A DNA stretch of 40,525 bases from a virus. Positions 1 to 7,031 of this stretch are shown here, piece after piece; the first letter of the stretch is position 1; the number at the start of each line of letters is the position of its first letter. The translations under genes and the position numbers were made by a program. The DNA lies in IMG/VR virus record IMGVR_UViG_3300024520_000183, positions 1 through 40,525 of that record; one strand, 5' to 3'. The notes under the pieces are model-generated. The model had not been told where the DNA came from. It saw only the letters and a program-made list of their open reading frames with translations, and did no database searches.

Positions 1-253
1 CGGTCTAGGTTACGGTTACGGTGACGGTTACGGTCACGGTGACGGTGAAGGTTACGGTTACGGTCTCGGTCTCGGTGACGGTGACGGTTACGGTGACGGT
101 GACGGTGACGGTTACGGTTACGGTCACGGTCACGGTCACGGTGACGGTGAAGGTTACGGTTACGGTCTCGGTCTCGGTCACGGTGACGGTGAAGGTTACG
201 GTTACGGTCTCGGTCTCGGTGACGGTGACGGTAAAGGTTACGGTTACGGTGGT
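1..253. repeat. Left part of a (GGTNNN)n hexanucleotide tract
   Basis: About 41 consecutive six-base units, all GGT plus one of TAC, GAC, CAC, GAA, CTC, AAA (one CTA at the very start). Most units contain the interrupted palindrome GTNAC. There is higher-order structure: units 134-175 and 176-217 are an exact 42-bp tandem copy, and 20-121 is identical to 40342-40443 at the other end of the window. The period is six, so copy-number changes never shift a reading frame, and all frames stay open. It lies directly upstream of the gene at 310. Whether its role is as DNA or as protein is not shown. Confidence 0.95.
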
Positions 254-256
254 TAA
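2..256 (+). CDS. 3' part of a possible Gly-X repeat protein (partial)
   Basis: One frame through the tract reads Gly-X-Gly-X with X = Tyr, Asp, His, Glu, Leu or Lys and ends Gly-Gly-TAA at 254-256, exactly where the repeat stops. The matching frame at the right end starts at ATG 40336, two codons before the repeat. Joined through the terminal overlap, this would give a protein of about 120 residues, Met-Arg-(Gly-X)58-Gly-Gly. Every Gly codon is GGT and no synonymous changes are seen, so coding is doubtful. No good ribosome site precedes ATG 40336. Confidence 0.3.
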   Translation, partial: GLGYGYGDGYGHGDGEGYGYGLGLGDGDGYGDGDGDGYGYGHGHGHGDGEGYGYGLGLGHGDGEGYGYGLGLGDGDGKGYGYGG

Positions 257-309
257 TAAAATTGAATCATATAAACTAATAATAAAAACCAACAAAAAAG
301 GATAATATT

Positions 310-552
310 ATGTCAGATAAAAAATACGATAATACTAATAGAGGAGCTGTTTGGAAAAACAGTGACAAGAAATCAGAAACGCATCCCGACTTCAAAGGGA
401 ACCTAAACGTAGATGGAGTGGAATACTTCCTAGACTTCTGGGCAAATGATCCAGAAGGCCGCCGTCCCGACTTCTCTGTGCAAGTGAAGAAGAAGGATAA
501 GCAGCCAGGTGGATATACGCCAGCAGTCGATGATGGTTCGGCTCCATTCTAA
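310..552 (+). CDS. Small phage protein with an SSB-like acidic C-terminus
   Basis: This 80-residue protein starts at an ATG behind AAGGA. I cannot assign a known family with certainty. Its N-terminal half (NRGAVWKN, HPDFKGNLNVDG, EYFLDFWAND) resembles small phage proteins found beside recombination genes. It ends DDGSAPF, which recalls the acidic Asp-Asp-x-Pro-Phe tip that bacterial SSB uses to recruit partners. With the Erf-type protein upstream (across the contig ends) and the exonuclease directly downstream, a role in handling single-stranded DNA is a reasonable inference, but no OB fold can be shown by eye. Confidence 0.75.
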   Translation: MSDKKYDNTNRGAVWKNSDKKSETHPDFKGNLNVDGVEYFLDFWANDPEGRRPDFSVQVKKKDKQPGGYTPAVDDGSAPF

Positions 553-580
553 ACAATAACAACTAAAGAGAGATAAAACA

Positions 581-1384
581 ATGTCACACTATTACACACA
601 AGACGGAACCCCTCGCTATACTGTCCCTAAAAAGGACGGTAGCGGGGAACGTTCCACTACTATCGCGGATGCACGAAAACTAAAGCTTCTGCCATCCGTT
701 ACAACAGTTCTACAAGTCCTAGCTAAGCCAGGTCTAGATAGATGGAAGCTTATGCAGGTTGCAGATGCTTGTTATGATGATAAGATAACTAGCACAGAAT
801 GGGAGCTTGAGGATTATTCCCGCGAAATGATTAAGCGAGCTTTTGAGCAAGTGGATGATGCTGCTGATCTCGGAACGCTTATACATAAAGCACTTGAATG
901 TTACTTCCAGCGGGTCGATTTCAATTCATTGGAAACAGTGGTAATTGGAGATAAGACCGTAGGGCTACATGAAATATGCACAGATGTCGAGGTATGGACG
1001 GAGGATAACCTTGTAAGTATCACAGAATCAGAGCTTTGCTTAGTAGATGGTAAGCATGGTTTTGCTGGCCTCACTGATTGCGTTATATTGAAGGAGGGCA
1101 AACACGGCATTCTCGACTTCAAGACAAGAAAGTTTGACCAAATCAAGGGTCTGAAGCCGTATGACGAGCATCCTGTCCAAATTGCTGCTTACCACATGGC
1201 TAAGTATGGACAAATCACAGATGATGCCATAGGGTGCAATTTATATATAAGCTCAACAGTAGCGGGACTCATACATGGAATATGGTATGATGCTCCCAAG
1301 CTACGTGAGAGTTGGGAGATATTTAAAGCAGCTCTTACAATATGGAAGATTCAGAAGAACTATCAAAGCGGGACAGTATCATGA
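581..1384 (+). CDS. PD-(D/E)XK (RecB/Cas4-like) exonuclease
   Basis: A 267-residue protein with the order expected of phage RecB-like nucleases: PSVTTVLQVLAKPGLDRWK near residue 40, GTLIHKALE near 100, then the catalytic region with Asp in GFAGLTDCV and the DxK motif in ILDFKTRKF (about 155-185), followed by the QIAAYH helix near 206. Such enzymes resect double-strand ends and usually act with an annealing protein; here the Erf homologue lies a few genes upstream through the contig ends. ATG 581 follows AAAGAGAG. The stop overlaps the next start as ATGA, suggesting coupled translation. Confidence 0.85.
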   Translation: MSHYYTQDGTPRYTVPKKDGSGERSTTIADARKLKLLPSVTTVLQVLAKPGLDRWKLMQVADACYDDKITSTEWELEDYSREMIKRAFEQVDDAADLGTLIHKALECYFQRVDFNSLETVVIGDKTVGLHEICTDVEVWTEDNLVSITESELCLVDGKHGFAGLTDCVILKEGKHGILDFKTRKFDQIKGLKPYDEHPVQIAAYHMAKYGQITDDAIGCNLYISSTVAGLIHGIWYDAPKLRESWEIFKAALTIWKIQKNYQSGTVS

Positions 1385-1614
1385 CGCACGAAAAGGCACA
1401 ACTAGAGGGGCTAGTGGGAATACTATGGGAATTAGGGGGTAGACATCTACATGAAAGCGGTCAGCGATACCGTAGATCCACTGATAATGAGTCTGTAGCC
1501 TTCTGGCTCCCTGAAGATATGATAAAAAACGACATTAAACGGCTGGCTGACTCCAATAATATCCAAACGAGGAGAAACAGCATAGGGGGGCAAGTAAATG
1601 ATAATGGCAAGTGA
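1381..1614 (+). CDS. Hypothetical protein, 77 aa
   Basis: I chose the internal ATG at 1381 because it forms an ATGA overlap with the exonuclease stop (1382-1384); the longer frame from 1342 would run 43 bases into that gene. The product is short and charged, with an AFWLPEDMI segment. The 3' end overlaps the helicase start by 17 bases. I do not recognise a family. Its place between exonuclease and helicase genes suggests a replication accessory role, which is inference only. Confidence 0.7.
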   Translation: MTHEKAQLEGLVGILWELGGRHLHESGQRYRRSTDNESVAFWLPEDMIKNDIKRLADSNNIQTRRNSIGGQVNDNGK

Positions 1615-2857
1615 GAATATACAGCAAGTAACCAGAAAAGACATTGAGCACCAGCTACTAGCTTGTATCTTGCATGACCCTGAGCGTAACGTCATCAATG
1701 ACTGCGTATCAGGGGGCATCGAGTCGAGTATGTTCGATGGGGCAAGTCTACGAGTGTGGGATGCTATGATAGAGCTATGGAATGACGATGAGGAAATTGA
1801 CACTGCCACTGTAGGTATTAAGTCAGGATTGTCATTCATAGACATAATAGACATCGAGAATGTTCGGGATGGATGCGTAGGCCATAAAATGTTCATTGAT
1901 GAACTACTCAAATGGGACACTCGACACCGCTTAGACAGGATTAGCATGTATATCCAAGACAATGCTAGTAGTGATCCAGATGATACCGTCTGCCAAGTGC
2001 TGAGAATGGCTGAGGATCGCCCTGTAGTGAAGGTGGAGGAAAACTCCGCTGGTGTTATATGCAAAGGCTTCGTAGAGCGTATAAGAGCCTTAGAGAAAGA
2101 AGGGGCAAGTATAACGACCAACTTACCCTCCTTAAATCATCTTATGCCTATAAGGAACGGGCAGCTATTAACCCTAGCTGCTCGTCCTGGCTTCGGTAAA
2201 ACTGCTTTAGCATGTCAGTTGGCCTTTTATTCTGCTGTAGTTCAAAATAAGTCTGTGGCATTCTTCTCTATGGAGATGTCTAGGGATGAGCTGATGATGC
2301 GAGGGCTATCTATGATGAGCGAAACCTCAGGAGGGCTGATTAAGGAGGGCATACCTAGCCCCCAAACGGATGCCAAGGTAAATGATGCACTAAACAGGAT
2401 TGCTGCCTCGGACATACACTTATATGATAACGCCAGCTTAACAACTGACAGGATCTCATCTATATGTAAAAAGCTAAAATCAAAGGGAGGGTTAGACTTC
2501 GTTGTAGTGGATTATTTGCAGCTTATCACCCCTTCTGACAAGAAGGCTAATAGAGAGCAGCAAGTGGGGGGCATAGCTAGGGATTTAAAGAAACTCGCTA
2601 TGAACTTACGCATTCCAGTATTAGCATTATCGCAGCTTAACCGCGATGTAGTCAAAACCAACCGTAAGCCAAACCTATCAGACCTTAGAGAGTCAGGCAG
2701 CATTGAGCAGGACAGTGACATTGTTATGTTCATTCACCCTATCGACCCTAATGCTAATGATGATTGCGAGATTATCGTTGAAAAGCACCGCAATGGTTCT
2801 ATAGGTTCAATTACTACCGAGTTTATGAAGGCTCGTAGCTACTTTAAACAGAAGTGA
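1598..2857 (+). CDS. dnaB: Replicative DNA helicase, DnaB type
   Basis: A 419-residue DnaB-family helicase. The N-terminal all-helical domain starts DIEHQLLACILHDP. The RecA-like motor has a Walker A loop, AARPGFGKTALA (about residues 194-205), a FFSMEM strand, Walker B FVVVDYLQLI (about 300-309), ALSQLNR and the RESGSIEQDSDIVMFI segment. It would unwind DNA ahead of the fork as a hexameric ring. No DnaG primase, loader or DNA polymerase is visible in this window, so host proteins probably do the rest. A second Met two codons in is an alternative start. Confidence 0.95.
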   Translation: MIMASENIQQVTRKDIEHQLLACILHDPERNVINDCVSGGIESSMFDGASLRVWDAMIELWNDDEEIDTATVGIKSGLSFIDIIDIENVRDGCVGHKMFIDELLKWDTRHRLDRISMYIQDNASSDPDDTVCQVLRMAEDRPVVKVEENSAGVICKGFVERIRALEKEGASITTNLPSLNHLMPIRNGQLLTLAARPGFGKTALACQLAFYSAVVQNKSVAFFSMEMSRDELMMRGLSMMSETSGGLIKEGIPSPQTDAKVNDALNRIAASDIHLYDNASLTTDRISSICKKLKSKGGLDFVVVDYLQLITPSDKKANREQQVGGIARDLKKLAMNLRIPVLALSQLNRDVVKTNRKPNLSDLRESGSIEQDSDIVMFIHPIDPNANDDCEIIVEKHRNGSIGSITTEFMKARSYFKQK

Positions 2858-2858
2858 T

Positions 2859-3002
2859 ATGGAGATTGAGACAATTATAGTAGTAATAGTATTTGTGGCG
2901 GGGCCAGGAATCTATTATATGATAAAGGGGTTATTTACTATACCCGATAGGACTGACGAGGTTAAGCCTATGTATGTTAAAAGGGATTGGGATGACAGGT
3001 AA
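2859..3002 (+). CDS. Small single-pass membrane protein, 47 aa
   Basis: A short frame starting at ATG 2859, immediately after the helicase stop, and ending at TAA 3000-3002 inside the start of the HNH gene. The N-terminal 25 residues form one hydrophobic segment (ETIIVVIVFVAGPGIYYMI), followed by a charged tail ending KRDWDDR. It fills what would otherwise be the only gap in a tightly overlapped operon, which supports it as a gene. Function unknown. Confidence 0.6.
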   Translation: MEIETIIVVIVFVAGPGIYYMIKGLFTIPDRTDEVKPMYVKRDWDDR

Positions 3003-3372
3003 GCCTAGAAACGGTGGTGAATGGACTGAGGCTAGATTCACTAGCTTTGTTATGTCGCAGCTACGCGGTGGTAGATGGCCTCAAAAATATAAGGCAATAC
3101 AAGCCGCATATATAGATGATGGAATAAACCCCGAAACAGGTCGCAGATGCAAACTGCATAGGTGCGAGGAATGTAATGATTGCTTTCCTGCTAGTAAAAT
3201 GCAAGCTGACCACATCGAGCCAATTATACCCTTAACAGGGTTTGACTCATGGGGAGCTGTTATAGAGCGACTGTATTGTGAGGTGGATGGATTTCAGGCA
3301 ATGTGCAAGCCTTGCCATAAGATTAAAACTAAGGAAGAGAACAGAATAAGGAGAGAGAACAAGAAACTATGA
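2992..3372 (+). CDS. HNH endonuclease
   Basis: A protein of 126 residues if started at ATG 2992, which follows AAGGGATTGGG; ATG 2974 would add six residues but lacks a ribosome site. It has the zinc-finger form of the HNH fold: Cys-x-x-Cys in RCEECND, the catalytic His in ADHIEPI, a second Cys-x-x-Cys with His (CKPCHK), and a basic tail. It could nick DNA during replication, recombination or packaging, or be a free-standing homing-type nuclease. Its fixed place in the operon favours a phage function. Confidence 0.85.
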   Translation: MTGKPRNGGEWTEARFTSFVMSQLRGGRWPQKYKAIQAAYIDDGINPETGRRCKLHRCEECNDCFPASKMQADHIEPIIPLTGFDSWGAVIERLYCEVDGFQAMCKPCHKIKTKEENRIRRENKKL

Positions 3373-3659
3373 GTGAAGAATCAATATTAGAGGAAGCAGA
3401 ACGCATTACTGGAGGAGATAGGCAGAATGACTATGGCCCCCCTGACCAAGACTTTGCTAGAACAGCTAAACTATGGAACACATTGCTATCAGCTTACATT
3501 AAAGATGGTGAGCTGGATATGCCCCCTGCTGCTGTAGCCTTGTGCATGATAGCCCTAAAGCTATCCCGTGAGACGCACCAGAAGAAAAGAGACTCATGGG
3601 TTGATATAGCAGGATATGCTAAATGCGGATATATTTGCAGGGAGTGTGAGAATGACTGA
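3369..3659 (+). CDS. DUF6378 domain protein
   Basis: A 96-residue protein with the features I associate with DUF6378: ILEEAERITGGDRQNDYG at the N-terminus, a central FARTAKLWN segment, VALCMIALKLSRE, and RDSWVDIAGYAKC near the end. The biochemical role is not established; the helical layout and conserved Asp/Glu residues recall the MazG-like all-alpha NTP pyrophosphatase group, which is inference. The start forms an ATGA overlap with the HNH gene. Confidence 0.75.
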   Translation: MSEESILEEAERITGGDRQNDYGPPDQDFARTAKLWNTLLSAYIKDGELDMPPAAVALCMIALKLSRETHQKKRDSWVDIAGYAKCGYICRECEND

Positions 3660-3945
3660 GCAAGATATAATCAAGGTCGCATGTGATGTATGCCACTTAG
3701 ATTCAGTGGATGTCATGAACAGAACTTCTAGAACAGTGGAGCATGTAGCAGCTAGAATAATTATATCTAGTAAGCTAAGAGAAGAGGGCTATCCTATGGC
3801 TGTGATAAAAAGGATGATGAATTATAAATCAAACTCGGCTGTCCTTCATGTATTAGGAATCGCTGACAATCCAGAGCGTCAGTGTCCATATACTAAGAGT
3901 AGAATTAAAGTAGCAAATGAGACATACAACAAAATCAACAAATAA
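3652..3945 (+). CDS. Stand-alone DnaA domain IV (origin-binding) protein
   Basis: ATG 3652 overlaps the preceding stop and gives 97 residues; the longer frame from 3616 would run through the end of the DUF6378 gene. The sequence follows DnaA domain IV: an IIKVACDVCHLDSVDVMNR stretch, TSRTVEHVAARIIISSKLRE as the basic helix, and MNYKSNSAVLHVL where DnaA has its DnaA-box signature (GGRDHTTVLHA). There is no AAA+ ATPase domain. It may bind a phage origin near the DnaB gene or compete with host DnaA; the sequence does not decide. Confidence 0.7.
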   Translation: MTEQDIIKVACDVCHLDSVDVMNRTSRTVEHVAARIIISSKLREEGYPMAVIKRMMNYKSNSAVLHVLGIADNPERQCPYTKSRIKVANETYNKINK

Positions 3946-3955
3946 GGAGAAAACA

Positions 3956-4453
3956 ATGAAACCAACAATAGAAGAACTACAGAAGCAGCTTGATGCACTT
4001 CAGGCACAGATTAACGCGATGTTCGAAGACAGAAATCAGCGCGAAAATAAGGGACTTGAACGACCAGAGTTGGCACATGGGCAGATTTGGAGGTATAAAC
4101 TAAAAGGAACTGATTATACAGCGATACAAAACCATAAAGGCATATCTCTTTTAGACAACGATACGAGCATGCCCTTTTCTCGGAGCATAGGCTTTGATGG
4201 GTGCGAATCATCATTCACTTACATCGGCATGAATCCCAAGGCTCCTAAGCTATTCCCTGAGTGGATTACTGATAGGCGGCCTACTTCGGATGATGCTACT
4301 ACAGGCGGGTGGCTGTACTCTTGGCGCGAGGGAGATCCTCACGAATTAATCTTTTTTGTTCATCTCTCAAACATAAAACTCGGCACACCTTGGCTACCAA
4401 TCACAGCCTTTGACCACTGTAAACCTGTATTGATTAAGGAGGTGGAAGGATGA
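3956..4453 (+). CDS. Hypothetical protein, 165 aa
   Basis: The start at 3956 is set by the strong AAGGAG eight bases upstream; the longer frame from 3917 runs through the end of the previous gene. The first 35 residues form a heptad-like coiled coil (EELQKQLDALQAQINAMFED). The rest is a mixed region with GQIWRYKLKGTDYT and FTYIGMNPKAPKLFPEW. I do not recognise the family. It ends in an ATGA overlap with the next gene. Confidence 0.75.
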   Translation: MKPTIEELQKQLDALQAQINAMFEDRNQRENKGLERPELAHGQIWRYKLKGTDYTAIQNHKGISLLDNDTSMPFSRSIGFDGCESSFTYIGMNPKAPKLFPEWITDRRPTSDDATTGGWLYSWREGDPHELIFFVHLSNIKLGTPWLPITAFDHCKPVLIKEVEG

Positions 4454-4755
4454 GTGAGGAATATAAGATTTACGCTATGAAAAAAGGGGATCAGTGGTTC
4501 GCTGAGGATGTTGATGGCTCGTGGTCAACGGAACTGGAGGATGTGTCCGTGTTCACTGATAGAGATGTAGCCATTTTCTACGCTGAGGTATCTAGGGGCG
4601 AAGTAGTTGCCATCCATGATGAGATCAAGAAGCAGGTGCTTCAGGAGGTGAGGCAGCTAGTTTTAAAGACTGACATCGGCAAGTATATAAGGCGTGGCGA
4701 TATGCTTGAAGCCCTTGACAAGCTAGAGCGTAAGATTAAGGAGGCGGGAGGATGA
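4450..4755 (+). CDS. Hypothetical protein, 101 aa
   Basis: Coupled by ATGA to the gene before and the gene after. The N-terminal half is probably beta-rich (YKIYAMKKGDQWFAEDVDG), and the C-terminal half is a long charged helix ending LDKLERKIKEAGG. Several Glu- and Lys-rich stretches suggest a soluble protein. No family recognised. Confidence 0.7.
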   Translation: MSEEYKIYAMKKGDQWFAEDVDGSWSTELEDVSVFTDRDVAIFYAEVSRGEVVAIHDEIKKQVLQEVRQLVLKTDIGKYIRRGDMLEALDKLERKIKEAGG

Positions 4756-4934
4756 GTTGCACAGACTGTAAGCATTGCTGGTTTGATGAATTGGTATCAA
4801 ATGAAAGTGAGAATAATTATGGTTCCAATAAATGGGTATGTGAAGGCCGCCTAAATTCTGGTATAGCAAACCTTAAATCATTTCCCTTTAAGAAAAAAAT
4901 GAATTGCTTCGAGCCAAAGGAAACCGATGAGTGA
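4752..4934 (+). CDS. Cys-rich small protein, 60 aa
   Basis: It begins CTDCKHCWFD, with more cysteines at VCEGR and MNCFEP, so five Cys and one His in 60 residues could bind a zinc ion. Such short Cys-rich proteins are common in phage replication operons and are usually annotated only as hypothetical. ATGA overlaps at both ends suggest translation together with its neighbours. Confidence 0.65.
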   Translation: MSCTDCKHCWFDELVSNESENNYGSNKWVCEGRLNSGIANLKSFPFKKKMNCFEPKETDE

Positions 4935-5019
4935 GTTTGAGAGAATAGTATTATGGGCTGTATTTTTTGATACATTGCTGGCAAATACAGTTAATATAGC
5001 GAGGTGGCTTTTATTATGA
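4927..5019 (+). CDS. Very small hydrophobic protein, 30 aa
   Basis: ATG 4927 lies before the stop of the Cys-rich gene and TGA 5017-5019 overlaps the next start as ATGA. The peptide contains one stretch long enough to span a membrane (IVLWAVFFDTLLANTV). Position and overlaps are the main support, since a frame this short could arise by chance. Confidence 0.45.
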   Translation: MSEFERIVLWAVFFDTLLANTVNIARWLLL

Positions 5020-5246
5020 GTGAGTGGCAACCGATAGCGACTGCGCCTAAAGACGAAAGCTTTATTATTGTATTCGCAAGATGGGGTTGGGATTATTATT
5101 ATGCACCGACAGGAGGGCCATATCAAGCTATAGCGTCATTCGATAAGGATTCAGGTAGATTTATACAAACTACCGAAAACCCATACGAAGATTACTCAAC
5201 TGACGCAACCCATTGGATGCCCCTACCTAAGCCTCCTACCGATTAG
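5016..5246 (+). CDS. DUF551-like small protein
   Basis: Start chosen at ATG 5016, in ATGA overlap with the preceding mini-gene; ATG 5004 would add four residues. The opening MSEWQPIATAPKDE and the closing DATHWMPLPKPP match the short DUF551-type phage proteins, whose role is unknown. It is the last + strand gene here, and its final 11 bases overlap the end of the convergent gene on the other strand. Confidence 0.75.
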   Translation: MSEWQPIATAPKDESFIIVFARWGWDYYYAPTGGPYQAIASFDKDSGRFIQTTENPYEDYSTDATHWMPLPKPPTD

Positions 5247-5421
5247 CCCCATCTGGCCCATGCGGGGTATGACCGTAATTGTCCTTTATGCAGTTCTCTT
5301 GAATCCATTGAACTAAACTAACAGCCTCATCAAAGGTTTTTATGCGATCAAAGGGAACAATCGGCTTCCCTGTATCCATCTCAGTATTAGCAGCAACTAT
5401 TGAGCTTGCAGGTATCACCAC
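5236..5421 (-). CDS. Hypothetical protein, 61 aa
   Basis: Last gene of the leftward late unit. It contains DEAVSLVQWIQENCIKDNYG, a likely helix, and ends near the + strand gene with an 11-base tail-to-tail overlap. Its start overlaps the upstream gene's end by seven bases. No family recognised. Confidence 0.55.
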   Translation of the reverse strand: MVIPASSIVAANTEMDTGKPIVPFDRIKTFDEAVSLVQWIQENCIKDNYGHTPHGPDGANR

Positions 5422-5687
5422 TCCTCGTCCTCTGTATCGTCATCACTCCATATTTCCGCGTCATCACACCCATCCTCCTCTAAAGCCCCGTCATCAAGCT
5501 CACAGAGGCCATGATGAGCATCACAGAGTAGGCGGTATATTAAATCTTGGTCGGCATCATGTTCCCAATAGATGGGCTTCCTGTTGTCCTTGATAATAAT
5601 AATGCTATTATCGAACCACTCGCGCATGATATACATCACTTCATGCATCTTCTTGTTCTGCTCTGGCGTATATCCTAAATCTTCCAT
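5415..5687 (-). CDS. Acidic hypothetical protein, 90 aa
   Basis: A helical N-terminal part (YTPEQNKKMHEVMYIMREWF) is followed by a strongly acidic tail rich in Asp and Glu, ending TEDEEW. Small acidic phage proteins sometimes mimic DNA or act as inhibitors, but nothing here proves that. It starts after an 83-base gap in which I see no clear promoter. Confidence 0.6.
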   Translation of the reverse strand: MEDLGYTPEQNKKMHEVMYIMREWFDNSIIIIKDNRKPIYWEHDADQDLIYRLLCDAHHGLCELDDGALEEDGCDDAEIWSDDDTEDEEW

Positions 5688-5770
5688 CCCTAAAACCTAT
5701 ACGACTGAGGCTATGTGGCAAACAGTTTATGGGGAATAACCTAAGCTTCTCTGCACCAAGGATTTAAGGC

Positions 5771-6043
5771 TTACCCTACAAAGATGTAGTATCTTCTCCC
5801 GTTTGGGCCTATTTGGTCATGGGTTTTGACTTTCCCTGCTGCCTCCAATCGACCAAGTGCCGTTGTCGCCCTAGTTCTAGCCCCCTCATAATATCTAACA
5901 GCGAACTCACTGCGCGTAAATGTACCCTCTGGCTTCATATTCCGCTTCTCAGGAACATATTGGAGTGCTTCAAAAGCTTGCTCCATAGGGTCTGCCCCCT
6001 TTTTAGTAGACTTTGATCGTATCGAACGCTTTGAATTTGCCAT
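5771..6043 (-). CDS. Probable winged-helix DNA-binding protein, 90 aa
   Basis: The C-terminal two thirds (FTRSEFAVRYYEGARTRATTALGRLEAAGKVKT then a beta-hairpin GPNGRRYYIFV) has the helix-turn-helix-wing order of winged-helix proteins, with a basic N-terminus. The start follows AAAGGAG and lies 41 bases inside the end of the phosphoesterase gene. A regulatory role late in the leftward unit is inference. Confidence 0.6.
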   Translation of the reverse strand: MANSKRSIRSKSTKKGADPMEQAFEALQYVPEKRNMKPEGTFTRSEFAVRYYEGARTRATTALGRLEAAGKVKTHDQIGPNGRRYYIFVG

Positions 6044-6752
6044 ATTTATCTCCTTTTATTACCTGATATTTAATCTCATCCTTATTTGCGTAAATTTCTG
6101 CCCATCCCTGAGAATGTTTAAGCTTATTTATGTTCCTACGGGCATACCCTGGATTCAGATCCGTCATACAGGGAACGTGTTGGCATATAACAGGGTCTAG
6201 GCTCGCACTTTGCCAATGAATGTCTGCGTGTAAGTCTCCAGCAAACACATGGGACGCTGAACCGCCATAGACCTCGGCATGTTTTTTAGCTGCATTAGCC
6301 GCATGGCAATAACCATGAATAAACGCCATTTTACCGAGCTTTAGAACACCACTCCGAGAGCAAAAGGGAGTTGTATGAACTTTGTATTTACGAAACAGAT
6401 AATTACTCTTCTCTATTATCATCTGGGCGGCATCTGCTCTAGGCCCATCTGTCCCATCAGCTACATCATGTATTCTCCAATCATGATTACCCCAGAGAAA
6501 GTAGTTCTTATGGTTTCCCTTATACAGCCTCTCTAGGAATAAGCAGCCAGCTTTATAATCGTCCAACATAGAGCAAGCCTTCTCATCTGCGCTCGCACCC
6601 CTTCGTAAACTCTGAAAATCCCAAGCGTCTCCACCGTGAATAACTATGTCTGGCTTAAAATCCTTCTTCCTATCAAAGAATGCCTTTGCCGTCCTATTGT
6701 CGATAGCATCACCATGCGTATCGGTGCAAAACATTATTCGTTTGATAGCCAC
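6003..6752 (-). CDS. Calcineurin-like metallophosphoesterase
   Basis: A 249-residue protein with the full metal-ligand set of the family in order: FCTDTHGD (Asp and His near residues 10-12), HGGDAWD, WGNHDWR, IHGYCHA and FAGDLHADIH. It hydrolyses a phosphoester, perhaps a nucleotide or nucleic-acid end; the substrate cannot be read from sequence. The start is GTG 6752 (reverse strand) behind AAAGGGGAG, which is better supported than any downstream ATG. Confidence 0.85.
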   Translation of the reverse strand: MAIKRIMFCTDTHGDAIDNRTAKAFFDRKKDFKPDIVIHGGDAWDFQSLRRGASADEKACSMLDDYKAGCLFLERLYKGNHKNYFLWGNHDWRIHDVADGTDGPRADAAQMIIEKSNYLFRKYKVHTTPFCSRSGVLKLGKMAFIHGYCHAANAAKKHAEVYGGSASHVFAGDLHADIHWQSASLDPVICQHVPCMTDLNPGYARRNINKLKHSQGWAEIYANKDEIKYQVIKGDKYGKFKAFDTIKVY

Positions 6753-6790
6753 GCTCCCCTTTATGTTACAATTAACTATGCAGTCAACAG

Positions 6791-7030
6791 TTAATGTATC
6801 CTGCCTACGATATAGTCAGCTATGTGGGATTTGAAATATATGAAGAAGGCGACTAAACCACCCCAACCTAAGCTCACGGCTGTTATCACTTTTGCATGAT
6901 TTGCCGTTTTTTTTTCATTGATAGCAAGGCGTTCAACAATACCAGGAGAGCCCATCTCCTTGTCGCCAACTAAAGCGGTTTCAATGCGGTCTAGCGACTG
7001 CTCTAATTTATCAAATCTTTCTTCACTCAT
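6791..7030 (-). CDS. Small coiled-coil membrane protein, possible holin or lysis accessory
   Basis: Of 79 residues, the first 50 are a coiled coil (RFDKLEQSLDRIETAL) and the last 30 hold one membrane segment (VITAVSLGWGGLVAFFIYF). This layout resembles XhlA-type proteins, in which a soluble helix precedes one C-terminal membrane helix. It lies directly downstream of another membrane protein, suggesting a two-gene lysis cassette although no endolysin is adjacent. Confidence 0.6.
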   Translation of the reverse strand: MSEERFDKLEQSLDRIETALVGDKEMGSPGIVERLAINEKKTANHAKVITAVSLGWGGLVAFFIYFKSHIADYIVGRIH

Positions 7031-7031
7031 A

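Noticed and set aside
1-253. CRISPR array
   Set aside because: The repeats are contiguous six-base units without unique spacers of constant length.
5-305. Open frames encoding Thr-Val repeats on both strands of the left tract (and 40285-40479)
   Set aside because: A hexamer repeat without stop codons leaves every frame open; these frames start inside the repeat without ribosome sites and simply reflect the DNA unit.
1447-2121. Leftward 224-aa frame opposite the helicase gene
   Set aside because: Antisense to a clear DnaB gene; Ser-rich composition typical of a shadow frame.
5342-5593. Rightward 83-aa frame rich in His and Pro
   Set aside because: It is antisense to the two supported small leftward genes and starts without a ribosome site.
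6760-6787. Leftward promoter TTGACT-16-CATAAA with inverted repeat TTAACT-N11-AGTTAA before the phosphoesterase gene
   Set aside because: The transcript would start at the GTG codon itself and exclude the good AAAGGGGAG ribosome site, so the -10 match is probably chance.
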